Shown: positions 34,699-45,000 of the stretch, one piece after another
Position numbering within the stretch: position 1 is the first letter of the stretch
Layout of the letters: every line of letters starts with the position of its first letter
From: Mobiluncus porci
Lineage (GTDB): Bacteria; Actinomycetota; Actinomycetes; Actinomycetales; Actinomycetaceae
NCBI RefSeq assembly: GCF_009695935.1
Contig: NZ_VUMY01000004.1
Location: 89,164-153,163, forward strand
Reading direction: 5' to 3'
DNA: 64,000 nt
Notes under the pieces: model-generated
Seen by the model: only the letters and a program-made list of their open reading frames with translations
Database searches by the model: none
Told to the model about the DNA's origin: nothing
Program-made: the position numbers and the translations under genes

Positions 34699-37600
34699 TT
34701 AGAGGTGGGGAATGTGCAGGTGCACGCCGTTGAAATCGGAAGACGCCGAGGTCACGGGGACTTCGCGCCCATCGGGGAGTCGCACCAAAACCGCATCATC
34801 CGAACCCAAGGGCCGCGACGTCGTCACGGTGACGAGGTAGGCGGTCGTAATGGATTTCCGCGGCTGTTCGGCCTCGAGTTTCGCAATAGACTCGGCCTTC
34901 TGAGTCCGCGGGTGCAGCCGTTCCTCCAAAGAACCGTAGGCGGAAGTGAAAGTGTCCAGGTTGGAGCGGTACCCCGCCAGGAAATGCGGGACAAACCGCC
35001 CTTCCGCGGTGACTTCGCCAAGGGGTTGTTCGCCCTGGAGCAGCGGACGCGGGTTGGTGGCCTCGCTCTTTTCCGTAGCGTCCGCGTCTGGTTCCGCGGC
35101 CGGTTCCGAGCCCAATCCGGAGCCTGAACCCGCGCCCGATCCCGCCGTGACGTCAGCTTCCAACTTCTCGGGCGTCTCCTCCGCGGTGGCTTGGTCCGTC
35201 GCTAAAACGGCTTCAGCAGCGGCTTCGCTGGTGGTTTCGGGGGACTCAGCAAGAGCCTCCTCGGCTTGCAGCGCGCTCGCTTGAGCCGCGGCAGCCTCGT
35301 GGTCAATCGGCACTTCCGTAAAGACCGGCCCTTGGGGAATGGGTGTGCTCGGAGAAACAAAACCGAGCCCCTCCGTCGCTGAATCTGGCGCGGGAGCTTG
35401 GCGGTTATGGTTCGGTTTCGCGACACTATCGGCCTGGTTGGCAGCAGCAACAGAGTTCTTGAGACTGGCTTCTCGCGTCTGCGGAGCCTGTCCGACCTGG
35501 TCCAACGCCGTGAAAGCCGCAGAGCTGGGCGGCCACGGCGATTCGCCGGGTTCCTCCGGAGTCGCGGGGCTGGCTTCCGTCGGTACCGGCGAGAATTCCG
35601 CCGCAGCGCCCTCGCGGGCAGCCTGTTGTTGCGCCGATAAATCGATTCCTACCCCCGGAGTCGGCAGCGGCGGCGTCACGACGTCGGTCAACGGCGTGGC
35701 CGCGGCATAACTCGGGTCGTTTTCTCCCCACGGTGCGGCGAATTTGCCGGTCGCGGTCGCGTCATGGGCGGGTTCAGCAAGGGCGGGCTCAGCAAGGGCG
35801 GAACCTCCAAATTCGGCGCGGTCCGTAACTCTGGTCGGCTCAGGAGTCTCGGGAGAATCGGGCGCCGGATAAGTTCCAGAAGCCCCGGGCGTCGCGTAAA
35901 TTCCAGAAGTCTCAGCTTCCTCCGGTATCTCGGCGGTTTCGGGCGACTCTAGCCTCTCGTCCGCGGGCGCCTCTAGCCCCCCGTCCGTGAGCCCCTCGCT
36001 CGCCGGGGCTTCCTCGCTCTTGGAATCCCCGATCCCGGAATCCCCGAGAGTCGGGCGCGGCGGTTCTCCCGCAACGCTCGTCCCCTCAGCGCGATTCTCG
36101 GTCTCAAGCTCGGTCTGACCCCAAGTCTCTGCGTCCGCGGAGGTCTCCTCGCCGTAGTAATTTCCGTCCGGGTACTCGGGGCTCGGGTATCCAGGATAGG
36201 CCTCGGCATATCCTGGGAAACCTGGGGCCGTCTGGGGGGCGGGCGGGGCGCTGGGCTGGGGGTAGCCGTAAGCCCAATTGGGGTCGTAGTTCTGTTGTCC
36301 CGCATTGTAGGCGGGCTGTCCCTGGTCATAGCCCTGGTAAGGATAGCCTTCGTAGGGCTGGTTCGCGGGGGGATAGGCTGTGTTGTCTGGCGCCGCGTTG
36401 GGGAATCCGGAGTCAGCAAATGCCATCCGGGAAGCTTCTTCCGCTTCGCTTGCCCCCTGTCTTTCGGGGGAGTTATCCGGCTCGGCGAATTGCTGGAGGG
36501 GAGCATATCCCTCGAGATCGCCGGAATCCCTCTCCGGTGCTGGCTCGAACCCAGTCTCAGAATCCTCCCAGTCGGAGGGTTCGGAAGACGCGGTGTCAGC
36601 CTCATGGCCGCCAGCTTCAGAACCGCGGGAAAAAACAGGAGCCAACTCGGGATCCTCGTCTGCGAGGTCATCCTCATTTGCCGACGAAACCGAGTTATAT
36701 TCGGAGAAACTATCCTCTTCCGGCTCTTCCACCTCGGAATCGAAGGCAGCGTCTTCAAATTCCGCCTCGTCCTCGGGTTCCAAATCCAGTGAGGCATAGT
36801 CGAAGATCGAGTCCTCATCCTCCGCGGAAGTCTCGGCATCAAGGGGCTCATCGAGGCTGGTGGAAGTCGGTTCGGGGAGTGAGGGTTGCGGAATCCCGAC
36901 GGGAGCCGTGATGGCACTTGTTGAATCCTCTTGAGAAAAAGCCGACGGAGGGGTGGCCTTTTCCGGAGAAGACGGCGCTTCCCCAGCCGGCGCTTCGGGA
37001 GAATCTTCTGGCATCTCTCCGGTCGTGGCTTCCGAAGTCTCGCGGGGGCCTTCCGCAACGTCACCATCATTCGAGGCAGCGCCGGCGTTCACTGCGGGGA
37101 ACATTCCAGAAATATCCATCGGTGGGTATTGCGGGGCGGCGCCGTAACCGGGAAGTTCCGAGCCATTCAGAGCGGAATCGAAACTGGTGCCATTCGCGCC
37201 GACGACCGGAAACGCGCCGGTCGGAGTGCCTAAAACCGAGGAACGCAGCTCCGGATTATCCCTCTCAGCGCTCGGGTTTTCGGGGCGAGGAGACTCGGGG
37301 CTGGCTGGCGCAGGGTTTGCTGGAACCGCGTTTACTGGCACCGCACTTGCTGACTCTTCGCTGGCAGTTGTCACACCACCAGCAGCAGTGCCGTCTGCGG
37401 GAGCGGGAGGCTCTGCTGCGGCGTTCTCCGGTGGGAGCGGCAGCTCCCCGTCCTTCACGGCCTGTTCTTGAGCCGCGGCCTCCAAAGCGGCGCCGTCAAC
37501 CTGCAGCACCTGGTAGCGCTGTTGTGACGGCGGAATCCCATAAAGATTCTCATAGGCCTCCAGCGTGGCAGCCACTTGATCCAAATAATCATCCACCGCG

Positions 37601-37863
37601 TCCTGGTCATAGCCCACCCGCATCCGGGTGTAGTCAAAGTCCACCTCGCGGACATCGCGACCGCGGACCGTGATGTAGGCCAGATCCACTTCCGCCTCGG
37701 GGGAGGCATTTAGCGCTTCATAGTAGGAAAGAACCCGGACCACTTCGTCGAGGTAATCATCAATCTGGTTTTGGTCGTAGCCGTCGCGAAACTTGGTGGC
37801 CGGGAACTGCACAGAGAAAACATCTTCGCTCGTCAACAGTTGAGGGGTGTAATCCTCGCTCAT
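34699..37863 (-). CDS. Giant acidic DivIVA-domain-like protein
   Basis: A 1054-residue protein. Two short DivIVA-type repeats are at the N-terminus (FPATKFRDGYDQNQIDDYLD near residue 20 and DYTRMRVGYDQDAVDDYLD near 78). About 800 residues of acidic, Pro/Ala/Ser-rich, probably disordered sequence follow, with a Tyr/Pro/Gln/Gly-rich patch (GYPYQGYDQGQPAYN), then a more ordered C-terminal end (VTAEGRFVPHFLAGYR to GVHLHIPHL). Such N-terminal repeats occur in actinobacterial proteins at cell poles or septa, so a cell-envelope role is inferred. Family E motifs are translated as ALAEPALAEP near 35770-35801. GGAAAGGA precedes the ATG. Confidence 0.7.
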   Translation of the reverse strand: MSEDYTPQLLTSEDVFSVQFPATKFRDGYDQNQIDDYLDEVVRVLSYYEALNASPEAEVDLAYITVRGRDVREVDFDYTRMRVGYDQDAVDDYLDQVAATLEAYENLYGIPPSQQRYQVLQVDGAALEAAAQEQAVKDGELPLPPENAAAEPPAPADGTAAGGVTTASEESASAVPVNAVPANPAPASPESPRPENPSAERDNPELRSSVLGTPTGAFPVVGANGTSFDSALNGSELPGYGAAPQYPPMDISGMFPAVNAGAASNDGDVAEGPRETSEATTGEMPEDSPEAPAGEAPSSPEKATPPSAFSQEDSTSAITAPVGIPQPSLPEPTSTSLDEPLDAETSAEDEDSIFDYASLDLEPEDEAEFEDAAFDSEVEEPEEDSFSEYNSVSSANEDDLADEDPELAPVFSRGSEAGGHEADTASSEPSDWEDSETGFEPAPERDSGDLEGYAPLQQFAEPDNSPERQGASEAEEASRMAFADSGFPNAAPDNTAYPPANQPYEGYPYQGYDQGQPAYNAGQQNYDPNWAYGYPQPSAPPAPQTAPGFPGYAEAYPGYPSPEYPDGNYYGEETSADAETWGQTELETENRAEGTSVAGEPPRPTLGDSGIGDSKSEEAPASEGLTDGGLEAPADERLESPETAEIPEEAETSGIYATPGASGTYPAPDSPETPEPTRVTDRAEFGGSALAEPALAEPAHDATATGKFAAPWGENDPSYAAATPLTDVVTPPLPTPGVGIDLSAQQQAAREGAAAEFSPVPTEASPATPEEPGESPWPPSSAAFTALDQVGQAPQTREASLKNSVAAANQADSVAKPNHNRQAPAPDSATEGLGFVSPSTPIPQGPVFTEVPIDHEAAAAQASALQAEEALAESPETTSEAAAEAVLATDQATAEETPEKLEADVTAGSGAGSGSGLGSEPAAEPDADATEKSEATNPRPLLQGEQPLGEVTAEGRFVPHFLAGYRSNLDTFTSAYGSLEERLHPRTQKAESIAKLEAEQPRKSITTAYLVTVTTSRPLGSDDAVLVRLPDGREVPVTSASSDFNGVHLHIPHL

Positions 37864-38102
37864 AAATCGGGTCCTTTCCGCGGACTTTATAAATATAGAT
37901 ATTCAAAATTTAGCGAATTTTGCGGGTTTTTTCCGGTCAATGCGCCGGTTAAAGGCAAATTGCCTCGGGATTTTTTCGGATTTAGGCACACCTGAGAGAA
38001 TCTGGGGCTCTATGATGGTGAAGTTAGTTGTTTCGTTCTGGCTCCTCGAGGAGCTCTGAGAGGGCGAGGCGTTCTTTTTAGACATCTAGGGAAGGTGCGG
38101 CT

Positions 38103-38558
38103 ATGCGCGTACACATTGCTACCGATCATGCGGGTTACGAGTTGAAAGAAGAGCTCAAGAGCTGGCTCAAGGATGAGGGCTACGAGGTGGTTGACCACGG
38201 GGCTTTTGCCTTTGATTCCAATGATGACTACCCCGCTTTCTGTATTGATTGCGCTGCGGGAGTGGTGGAAGATCCCGGGTCCTTGGGGGTCGTTATCGGA
38301 GGTTCGGGCAATGGCGAGCAAATGGCGGCGAACCTGGTTGACGGGGTGCGGGCGGCCTTGGTCTGGAACGAGGAAGTGGCGCGCTTGGCGCGGGAACACA
38401 ACGATGCGAACGTGATTTCTCTGGGCGCGCGCCAGCACTCGGTGGATGAATGCAAGGCGATGTTGAAGATTTTCCTCGAAACCGAGTTTTCCGGCGAAGA
38501 ACGCCACGCGCGGCGCATCACCCAGCTCTCGGCCTATGAGATCTCCCGTAACCAGTAG
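38103..38558 (+). CDS. rpiB: Ribose-5-phosphate isomerase B
   Basis: Interconverts ribose 5-phosphate and ribulose 5-phosphate in the pentose phosphate pathway. The 151-residue protein has ATDHAGYELKEEL with the active-site Asp-His, VVIGGSGNGEQMAANLVDGVRAAL, and NVISLGARQHSVDECKAM. The glutamate in GSGNGEQ is at the position of the actinobacterial type of RpiB, where enteric enzymes have Cys. It starts after GGGAAGGTGCGGCT. It appears to be monocistronic. Confidence 0.95.
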   Translation: MRVHIATDHAGYELKEELKSWLKDEGYEVVDHGAFAFDSNDDYPAFCIDCAAGVVEDPGSLGVVIGGSGNGEQMAANLVDGVRAALVWNEEVARLAREHNDANVISLGARQHSVDECKAMLKIFLETEFSGEERHARRITQLSAYEISRNQ

Positions 38559-38600
38559 TTGCGTGTTGGTGAGGATACGGTTTTATACCGGGGGCTAGCT

Positions 38601-38670
38601 CTGTAACCCGTGCGATTTTGGGCATTGCTGCCATTATTTCCACTCATGGCCAAAATCCCACGAGTTACAG
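38601..38670. repeat. Imperfect hairpin between rpiB and helicase gene
   Basis: A 21-base arm at 38601-38621 beginning CTGTAACCCGTG pairs with 38650-38670 ending CACGAGTTACAG at 19 of 21 positions, around a 28-base centre. It lies between convergent genes. It could be a two-way terminator, though it lacks T runs. Confidence 0.6.
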
Positions 38671-38716
38671 AACTGAGCGAGTGTTGCTCCCGGTCTTTAC
38701 TTCAACAGGGCCTTAG

Positions 38717-41700
38717 TTAACGCTCAAAAAGACCCAGGGGAACCCAAGCCGGGGTTGGGGCGAGGCCTGAGGGCGCGCCAGTTTCGGTCGAATGCTCGGT
38801 TTCGGGCTTGAGAGTGACGGTCGGGTCTACCGCGATGAACAGCGCGAAGTCCAGGTCGTCCTCGCCGTCCACCAAGGTGAGCTCCCCGAGCCAGAGGTTT
38901 TTCGCGTCGGTGTTGTCGGGCGGGTCGGACCTCTCTGCTTGCAACACTTCGTGTTGCGAGCCGCTTCCTAGGTCTCGGCAATGTTCGAGCAAGCTCGGCA
39001 TTGCGCTCGACCTAAGTCGCGGTGGCGTAGTTGCGTTAGCAACGGAACCAGAAGGGTCTGACCCTACCGGCGTAGCCGGATTGGCGTAGCCTCGCGGAAA
39101 GTCTGCCTCGTCTGGGTCGGTCAAGAGGCGGAAGTTCCGCTTGTTCCGCCCGTCCGCTCCGGTGTCCATAAAGTCGTGGGCATCCCAATAAGCCCCGAGC
39201 TGTTTGTCCCAGCCCGACTCCTCGACTTCCGGAATGAGCGTAGCCAGCGGGGACGGGTGCTGTTGCGTAGCCTGTGGGGATGGGGACGGATGGCGTAGCG
39301 AAGCGTAGCCAGATGGATCCGTCACCGCAGGCGTAGCGTTGGCGAGGGCACGCTGGTCCTTTTCCATGCGCGCCAGCAACTCGAACTCGTCCCCGCCGAG
39401 AGCCTCCAACCAGGGCATTAACGCCTTGAGTAAGGCGTTTTCCGCGGCTGCCGGGTTAGCCTCCCAATCGAAGCTGCCGTCTGGGCGCTCGCCAAAAGCC
39501 CGTTCCAGCTCATCCGCGCTTGTGGAATCCGTTTCCTCAAAACGCAATCCGGGATCCTCCAGGAACCTCCACTCATCGAGTAAAGACGAGTCGATTTTCC
39601 GGATCGTGTCGGAAAGCCAATCCATGACTTCCACAAAGCGCACGGACCGCAACTCCTCCGGCACAATCTGGCTGAGCGCCCGCCACGCATCCGAGAGGTA
39701 CCTAAGCAACAAACCCTCCGTGTAAGGCGCCCCGAGCCGAGCGATATAGGACGTGAAAGTGGCTCCGGTTTCGACCATTTCTCGAACAATCGACTTCGGC
39801 TCCAACCGGAATCCCTTCGCCCAAGGGTTTGCCTCCGTGTAGATTTCGAAGGCGGCGTTCAACTCCTTTTCCAGAGGCCGCGGGTAAGTCACCTTTTCGA
39901 GGGCGGCTTTGCGTTCATCAAAGTCCACTCCGGCTGCTTTGAGTTCAGCAAAGACGCGATCCTTTTCGGAACGCTCTTGGGCGCGCAAGATGCCGTTCGG
40001 GTCATCAAGCACCGCCTCCACGACGGAGATGATGTCGAGGACTTCGGTGAAGCCAGAAGGGTCTGACCCCGCCGGCGGAGCCGTTTGTTCGCTACTAAAA
40101 GACCCCAGATAATCCAGGGCGAAAGGCGCGAGAGTCTGGTTCAGCGCAAATCCCTCGGGCAACTCCGCAGTCAACTGGAACGGCCCGGCCGCGAGAATTT
40201 CATCGAGAGTGTTAGGCGTAGCATCTTCTTGCTTCGCAAACGTGGGGACAGTTCCACTTAGCTCCGTTCCTTCGGAACTATGCAAAGTAGTAGCCGTCCC
40301 CGTTTGCTCCGCACCAGAAATCACCCCGGAAACGGTGAGCGACTCCAGAATCTCCGCAAGCGTAGTCTCAAACCGTCCGCGCGCCTCCTCGCCGAAGCGC
40401 ATGACGTTGTGGTTGTCATCCGCCAGCGAGCGCAGGTTCGCCTCCTGGTCACCCGGCCTTTGCAAAGTGTTCAACACCATCGCGTGATTAATCTGCCAAT
40501 GCGGAGCCAAAGCACCCGGCTCGGAATCTACGAGCCGATTGAAAGTCCCTTCGCTCCAGGTGGTGCGGCCCTCCGGAGCCTTCTTTTTCTTCGCCTTCTT
40601 GGGATCCTTAGCCCGAGCCAGCGCAAGAGCGTTTTCCACCTCCCACTCGGGGGCGAGGGCAAAAACATAGCCGATCGTGTCGAATCCGGCCCGCCCCGCG
40701 CGGCCAGCAATTTGATGAAACTCCCTGGCGTTGAGGTGCCGCTCCTTGTTCCCATCGAACTTCACGAGTGAAGTCATGATGACGGTTCGAATCGGGACGT
40801 TGATGCCGACCCCGAGCGTGTCGGTTCCGGAGATGACTTTCAACAAGCCGGCTCCCGCGAGTCGCTCCACGAGGCGCCGATAGCGGGGCAGCATCCCCGC
40901 GTGGTGAATCCCAATACCCTTGGCGAGCAGCGGCTTCAAGGCGCGACCAAAAGCCGAGGTGAACTTGACCGTCTTGAGTTCGTTAGCGAGCTGCTCTCGC
41001 GCCGAGTCGGTAACCCCGAAGTCGAGGTTCAGCGAGGCAATCCGCTGGGCCTCCTCGACCGCCGCGCGCTGGGAAGAATGAACGAGATAGGCAGGGAGTT
41101 TGTCTTGGTGGGACAGTTCTACCAGTAGTTTCTCGACCGGCTCCACGCGGTAAGCCATCTCGAGCGGAACCGGGCGCTTTGCTGAAGTCAAGACCGCGAC
41201 CTCACGTCCGGTGCGACGTTCCAAGTCACGCTCCAGGAAGGACATATCGCCCAGGGTCGCGCTCATCAAGACGAAGCGCGTTTTAGGCAAGGTCAGCAAG
41301 GGCGCCTGCCACGCCCAGCCGCGTTCCGCTTCGCCGTAGTAATGAAACTCGTCCATCACGACCGTGCCCACATCGAGAGCCTCGCCCCAGCGCAGCGCCT
41401 GGTTAGCGAGGATTTCCGCGGTCGCGCAGATGATTGGCGCGTCAGCATTGACCGAGCCGTCGCCGGTGACCATCCCGACATTTTGCGCCCCGAACAGATC
41501 CACGAGGTCAAAAAACTTTTCGGAGACCAGGGCTTTCAACGGGGCGGTGTAGTAGGCAACCTCTCCGCGGGCAAGCGCCCAGAGAATCGCGGCCACGCCG
41601 ATTAGTGACTTCCCGGAACCGGTCGGGGTCGGGGCAATCAAGTGGCGGTCTTCCAAGATGATGTGCTCGGCGGCCTCCTTCTGGTGGGGATAGAGCGCCC

Positions 41701-41842
41701 GTCCGGTGGACTCGGCCCAGTTCTCGAATCCCGCGAGAACCTCGAGCGGCATCTCAGGATCCGGCGTCCCCGGAGTCCCGAGCTTTCCCTCGTCCTCGAG
41801 TCGGTCCAAAAGCTGATTCAATGCCTCGCTTGCTGTCTTCAC
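38717..41842 (-). CDS. Ski2-like DEAD/DEAH-box helicase with DUF3516-type C-terminus
   Basis: A 1041-residue superfamily 2 helicase. Motif I PTPTGSGKS near residues 72-80, motif II DEFHYYG, motif III MSATLGD, and the C-terminal helicase motifs around GIHHAGMLPRYR, GTDTLGVGINVP and HQIAGRAGRAG. The actinobacterial DUF3516 region follows (WAKGFRLEPKSIVREM, MDWLSDTIRKID). It is normally about 830-900 residues. Extra low-complexity stretches near residues 507-605 and 837-974 correspond to repeat families D (40244-40311) and A/B (38922-39079) and related DNA. RNA or DNA unwinding is expected; the exact role is unknown. Confidence 0.88.
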   Translation of the reverse strand: MKTASEALNQLLDRLEDEGKLGTPGTPDPEMPLEVLAGFENWAESTGRALYPHQKEAAEHIILEDRHLIAPTPTGSGKSLIGVAAILWALARGEVAYYTAPLKALVSEKFFDLVDLFGAQNVGMVTGDGSVNADAPIICATAEILANQALRWGEALDVGTVVMDEFHYYGEAERGWAWQAPLLTLPKTRFVLMSATLGDMSFLERDLERRTGREVAVLTSAKRPVPLEMAYRVEPVEKLLVELSHQDKLPAYLVHSSQRAAVEEAQRIASLNLDFGVTDSAREQLANELKTVKFTSAFGRALKPLLAKGIGIHHAGMLPRYRRLVERLAGAGLLKVISGTDTLGVGINVPIRTVIMTSLVKFDGNKERHLNAREFHQIAGRAGRAGFDTIGYVFALAPEWEVENALALARAKDPKKAKKKKAPEGRTTWSEGTFNRLVDSEPGALAPHWQINHAMVLNTLQRPGDQEANLRSLADDNHNVMRFGEEARGRFETTLAEILESLTVSGVISGAEQTGTATTLHSSEGTELSGTVPTFAKQEDATPNTLDEILAAGPFQLTAELPEGFALNQTLAPFALDYLGSFSSEQTAPPAGSDPSGFTEVLDIISVVEAVLDDPNGILRAQERSEKDRVFAELKAAGVDFDERKAALEKVTYPRPLEKELNAAFEIYTEANPWAKGFRLEPKSIVREMVETGATFTSYIARLGAPYTEGLLLRYLSDAWRALSQIVPEELRSVRFVEVMDWLSDTIRKIDSSLLDEWRFLEDPGLRFEETDSTSADELERAFGERPDGSFDWEANPAAAENALLKALMPWLEALGGDEFELLARMEKDQRALANATPAVTDPSGYASLRHPSPSPQATQQHPSPLATLIPEVEESGWDKQLGAYWDAHDFMDTGADGRNKRNFRLLTDPDEADFPRGYANPATPVGSDPSGSVANATTPPRLRSSAMPSLLEHCRDLGSGSQHEVLQAERSDPPDNTDAKNLWLGELTLVDGEDDLDFALFIAVDPTVTLKPETEHSTETGAPSGLAPTPAWVPLGLFER
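38922..39079 (+). repeat. Composite family A element enclosing family B, inside helicase gene
   Basis: GGGTCGGACC (38922-38931) and GGTCTGACCC (39055-39064) with the trailing ACCGGCGTAGCCGG bound the insert. Inside: GCAACAC/GTGTTGC (38941-38947/38951-38957), GCAATG/CATTGC (38978-38983/38999-39004), CTCGACCTAAGTCGCGGTGG and GTTGC/GCAAC (39030-39043). The repeat runs on the strand opposite to the gene. Confidence 0.8.
39240..39340 (+). repeat. GCGTAGC-rich insert inside helicase gene
   Basis: Repeated GGGGACGG and GCGTAGC words (for example GGGGACGGGTGCTGTTGCGTAG and GGGGATGGGGACGGATGGCG, overlapping) make a low-complexity stretch resembling family D plus A cores. Translated on the gene strand it gives Ser/Pro/His-rich sequence absent from normal helicases. 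Confidence 0.5.
40244..40311 (+). repeat. Family D repeat inside helicase gene
   Basis: GGGGACAGTTCC opens and AGCCGTCCCC (40292-40301) closes it; the core includes GTTCC-TTC-GGAAC. GTTCCACTTAGCTCCGTTC and CCGTCCCCGTTTGCTCCGC match the hemW copy closely. A family A half-element GGTCTGACCCCGCCGG is nearby at about 40060. Confidence 0.65.
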
Positions 41843-41860
41843 TCTTCGATTTTAGGTGTT

Positions 41861-41894
41861 CCGGACACTTTGTTGACATCAAGATAGTGTCCGG
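41861..41894. repeat. GGACACT palindrome, copy 3
   Basis: CCGGACACT (41861-41869) and AGTGTCCGG (41886-41894) flank TTGTTGACATCAAGAT. Its reverse complement shares TTGATGTCAA with copy 2, so it is an inverted copy. It lies just upstream of the helicase start codon. Confidence 0.8.
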
Positions 41895-42091
41895 AAAGGA
41901 AAAGGCCTGTTCAGGAGGGTGCAAAAGCGGGGAGAAACCAACTAAAGCCCAGGTTAAACCGATGTAAATACAAACCTGGAAGACCCTTGAAAAACAGCGA
42001 AAATTTCCCTAGGGTAGAGTCAAATTTGAATGCGAAACTGTAGCATTCCAATTTTTATTGTTCACTTTATGACGAAGGAGTCAAAGCGAAG

Positions 42092-45000
42092 ATGAAGTTT
42101 AGACATCTAATTGCAGCCTGCGGAGCGCTAGCGCTCGCGGCTACAGGAATCGGTGCCGCGAACGCCGCTCCGGCCGCATCCGCGTCGCCCGCGCCGATAC
42201 CGGCCGTGTCTGCTGTTAACGCCGGAAAACACCTCAGTTTCCCCGGCAACGATGGTCGCCCTCACGAGGTGAGCTGGGATAAATACACCTTCAAGGTTGA
42301 CGGCGAACCGCTGCACATCTACTCGGGTGAAATCCACTACTGGCGCCTGCCTTCTCCGAACCAGTGGCGAGATATTATGCAAAAAATGCGAGCCGGCGGA
42401 TTCAATGCCATCTCCCTGTATTTCTTCTGGGGCTACCACCAGGATCGCGAGGGCGGCCCCTATGATTTCACCGGAGTGAAGGACCTCGACAAACTAATGA
42501 CTATGGCTGCGGAGGAAGGCCTCTATGTCATCGCCCGTCCTGGCCCCTATATCAACGCCGAGATCTCGATGGGAGGCCTGCCGGCATGGCTGACCAACAG
42601 CGGCGCGAACCTGCGCTCCACCGAGGACCCGAAAGTCTTGGCGCAATCCCTGGATTGGATTCACAATGTGAACGAAATCTTGAAACGCCACCAGGTCACT
42701 GACGGCGGTGGCTCGATGCTCATGTACCAAAGCGAAAACGAGATGTTCTTCCAGGCGGACACCCAGGTGAAATTCCAACAGGCGCTAACCACCCAGATTC
42801 GCCAAGACGGCATCACGGTGCCTTTGTTCCACAATGACTGGGCTCCAAACGGGCAATTCTCCGGGGAGAAAATGCGGGCGGCTGGTCTCGACTTCTATGC
42901 CTACGACTATTATCCGATTCGCTTCGATTGCGGCGGAATGCGCTTTGAACTGGGCGACCACGAGGCGAAAGTCCGTGGCTTCGCTCCGGATTCCCCGATT
43001 TTCGTCGCCGAGGGCCAAGGCGGCGCCTTCAGTCCCTGGGGTGCGAAATTCCAGGCTTCTGACTGCATCCGTTTTGCTGACGACAACTTCATTCGCCAGT
43101 GGGGCGCAACCAACATCGTCAACGGGGTGACCGCCTTCAACTACTACATGATTTTCGGCGGCACCAACTGGGGCTGGACCGGCTCGCCGCACTCCGGCTT
43201 CACCTCCTACGATTACGGCGCGGGCATCACCGAGGATCGGGCCCTGACCGGAAAGTTCAGCGCCCAAAAGGAACTCGGCTACTTCCAGGTCGCAGCTCCG
43301 GCCTTTGCTCGCTCCGAACCCATCCAAAAACCCCAGGTAGACCTCAAGTTCGGTTCTGCCATTGTCAAGGGCTACCAACGGCTCGGGGTTGATCCGGAGG
43401 CCTCGGTGACGGGCGGAGGGATGCGGACGCTCGTGTTCCGCCACGTGTCTTCGAACCAGACTGCTACCTCGCGCTTCTCGACCAGCTTGCAACTGAGCGG
43501 CCCGAACGGGGAGGCAAGTTTCGCGCGAATTCCTGCCGATCCTAACCGCTATCTCACGGTCAATGGTCGCGACGCCTTGATGTTCACTGCCGACCAGTTG
43601 CTGGGCGACTTCGACATGTACTACACCACTTCGGAGCTCTTTGCGAACGAGCAACTTGCTTCGAGCCGGTTCGTGGCTTTGACCGGAACCGCGGGGGATT
43701 ACGGCGAAACCATGTTGCGCTTTGATGCGGAGCCCCTGGTGCAAGCCGATCAAGGTGTGGACTGGAAGTATGACCCGGCCACCGGCCAGCTCCTCATCTC
43801 TTACGTCTACGGCGACCAGACCGTGAAGATTACGGACGCGACTGACCCGTCGCGGGTTTTGGAGTTGCGGATTTTGTCGCGTTCGGAACTTGGCAACAAG
43901 TGGCTCCTGGCCGGTCCGGACTCCTCCAACGCGACCCAGCCAAAACTCTGGGTGGAAGGCGCTGATGTCGTGAGAACCGTGGAATACCGTGACGGAGTGG
44001 CCTATCTCAATGGTTCCATGAACGCGTCTCATCCGGTGACCGTGCGTTTGCCGGAAGGCGTGGGTTCGCTAGTGTTCAACGGCGAGCCGGTCGGTTCTGC
44101 AAACGAGTCCGGCGCGGTGAGCTTCACCGCGCGCGGACCCTTGCCGGTCGCGGTTCCGGCTTTGCAGTGGCGTTCCCTGAGCGAAAACCCCGAATCCGCA
44201 GTGGACTTTGATGACTCCAACTGGACCTTGGCTAATGCCAAGACTGCCGAGAACCCGAAGCAGGGCCCCGGCCTGGTTCAAGGTGTCGTTTTGGACGCAA
44301 ACTACTACGGCTACCACGAGGGCGACGTGTGGTATCGCGCCCACTTCAAGTCGAATGTCAACAATCCGCTGTATTCCTTCGTGGCTTTCGGCGCCGAGGC
44401 CTCCAACTTCCTGGTGTGGGTCAATGGCACCTACGTCGGCGCCTATGACGCGAACGGCATCTTACAGATTGTGCGCCCGCCGTGGGGACTCGTCAAGAAA
44501 GGCGAGGACGTGACGGTGGCGGTGTTGCTGCGCAACAATGGCCAGCGCGTTGACTGGCAAAACTTCGGGGAATCCCAGCACGCCATGGGGATCCACGATG
44601 CGACCCTGCTCTCCCGAGGGGAAGTGACCTGGAAGATCATGGGCGCTAAGAGCGCCGACACAGCCGACAAGGCGCGCACGACCTACAACAACGGCGGGCT
44701 CTACGGGGAACGCGAGGGCTGGTATCTTCCGGGATTCGATGACTCCTCGTGGGCTCCGGCGCGGACCTTGCGCGCCAGCGAGCCGGGCGTGACCTGGTTC
44801 CGTTCCGACTTCGACCTGAATGTTCCGGCTGGTCAGGACGTGGCTTTCCGCTTGAACGTGAACTCCTCGCGGTTCGGGAACCTCACGGATCATTCCCGCA
44901 CGGTCATGTTCATCAATGGCTGGAATATGGGAACCTGGGTTGGGGATGTGGGGCCGCAAAAGTCCTTCACCATTCCCGCAGGCTTCTTGAACCCGAATGG

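Noticed and set aside
34699..37863. Open frames antisense to the DivIVA-like gene (for example 36918-37673)
   Set aside because: Low-complexity shadows of a repetitive GC-rich gene without starts or motifs.
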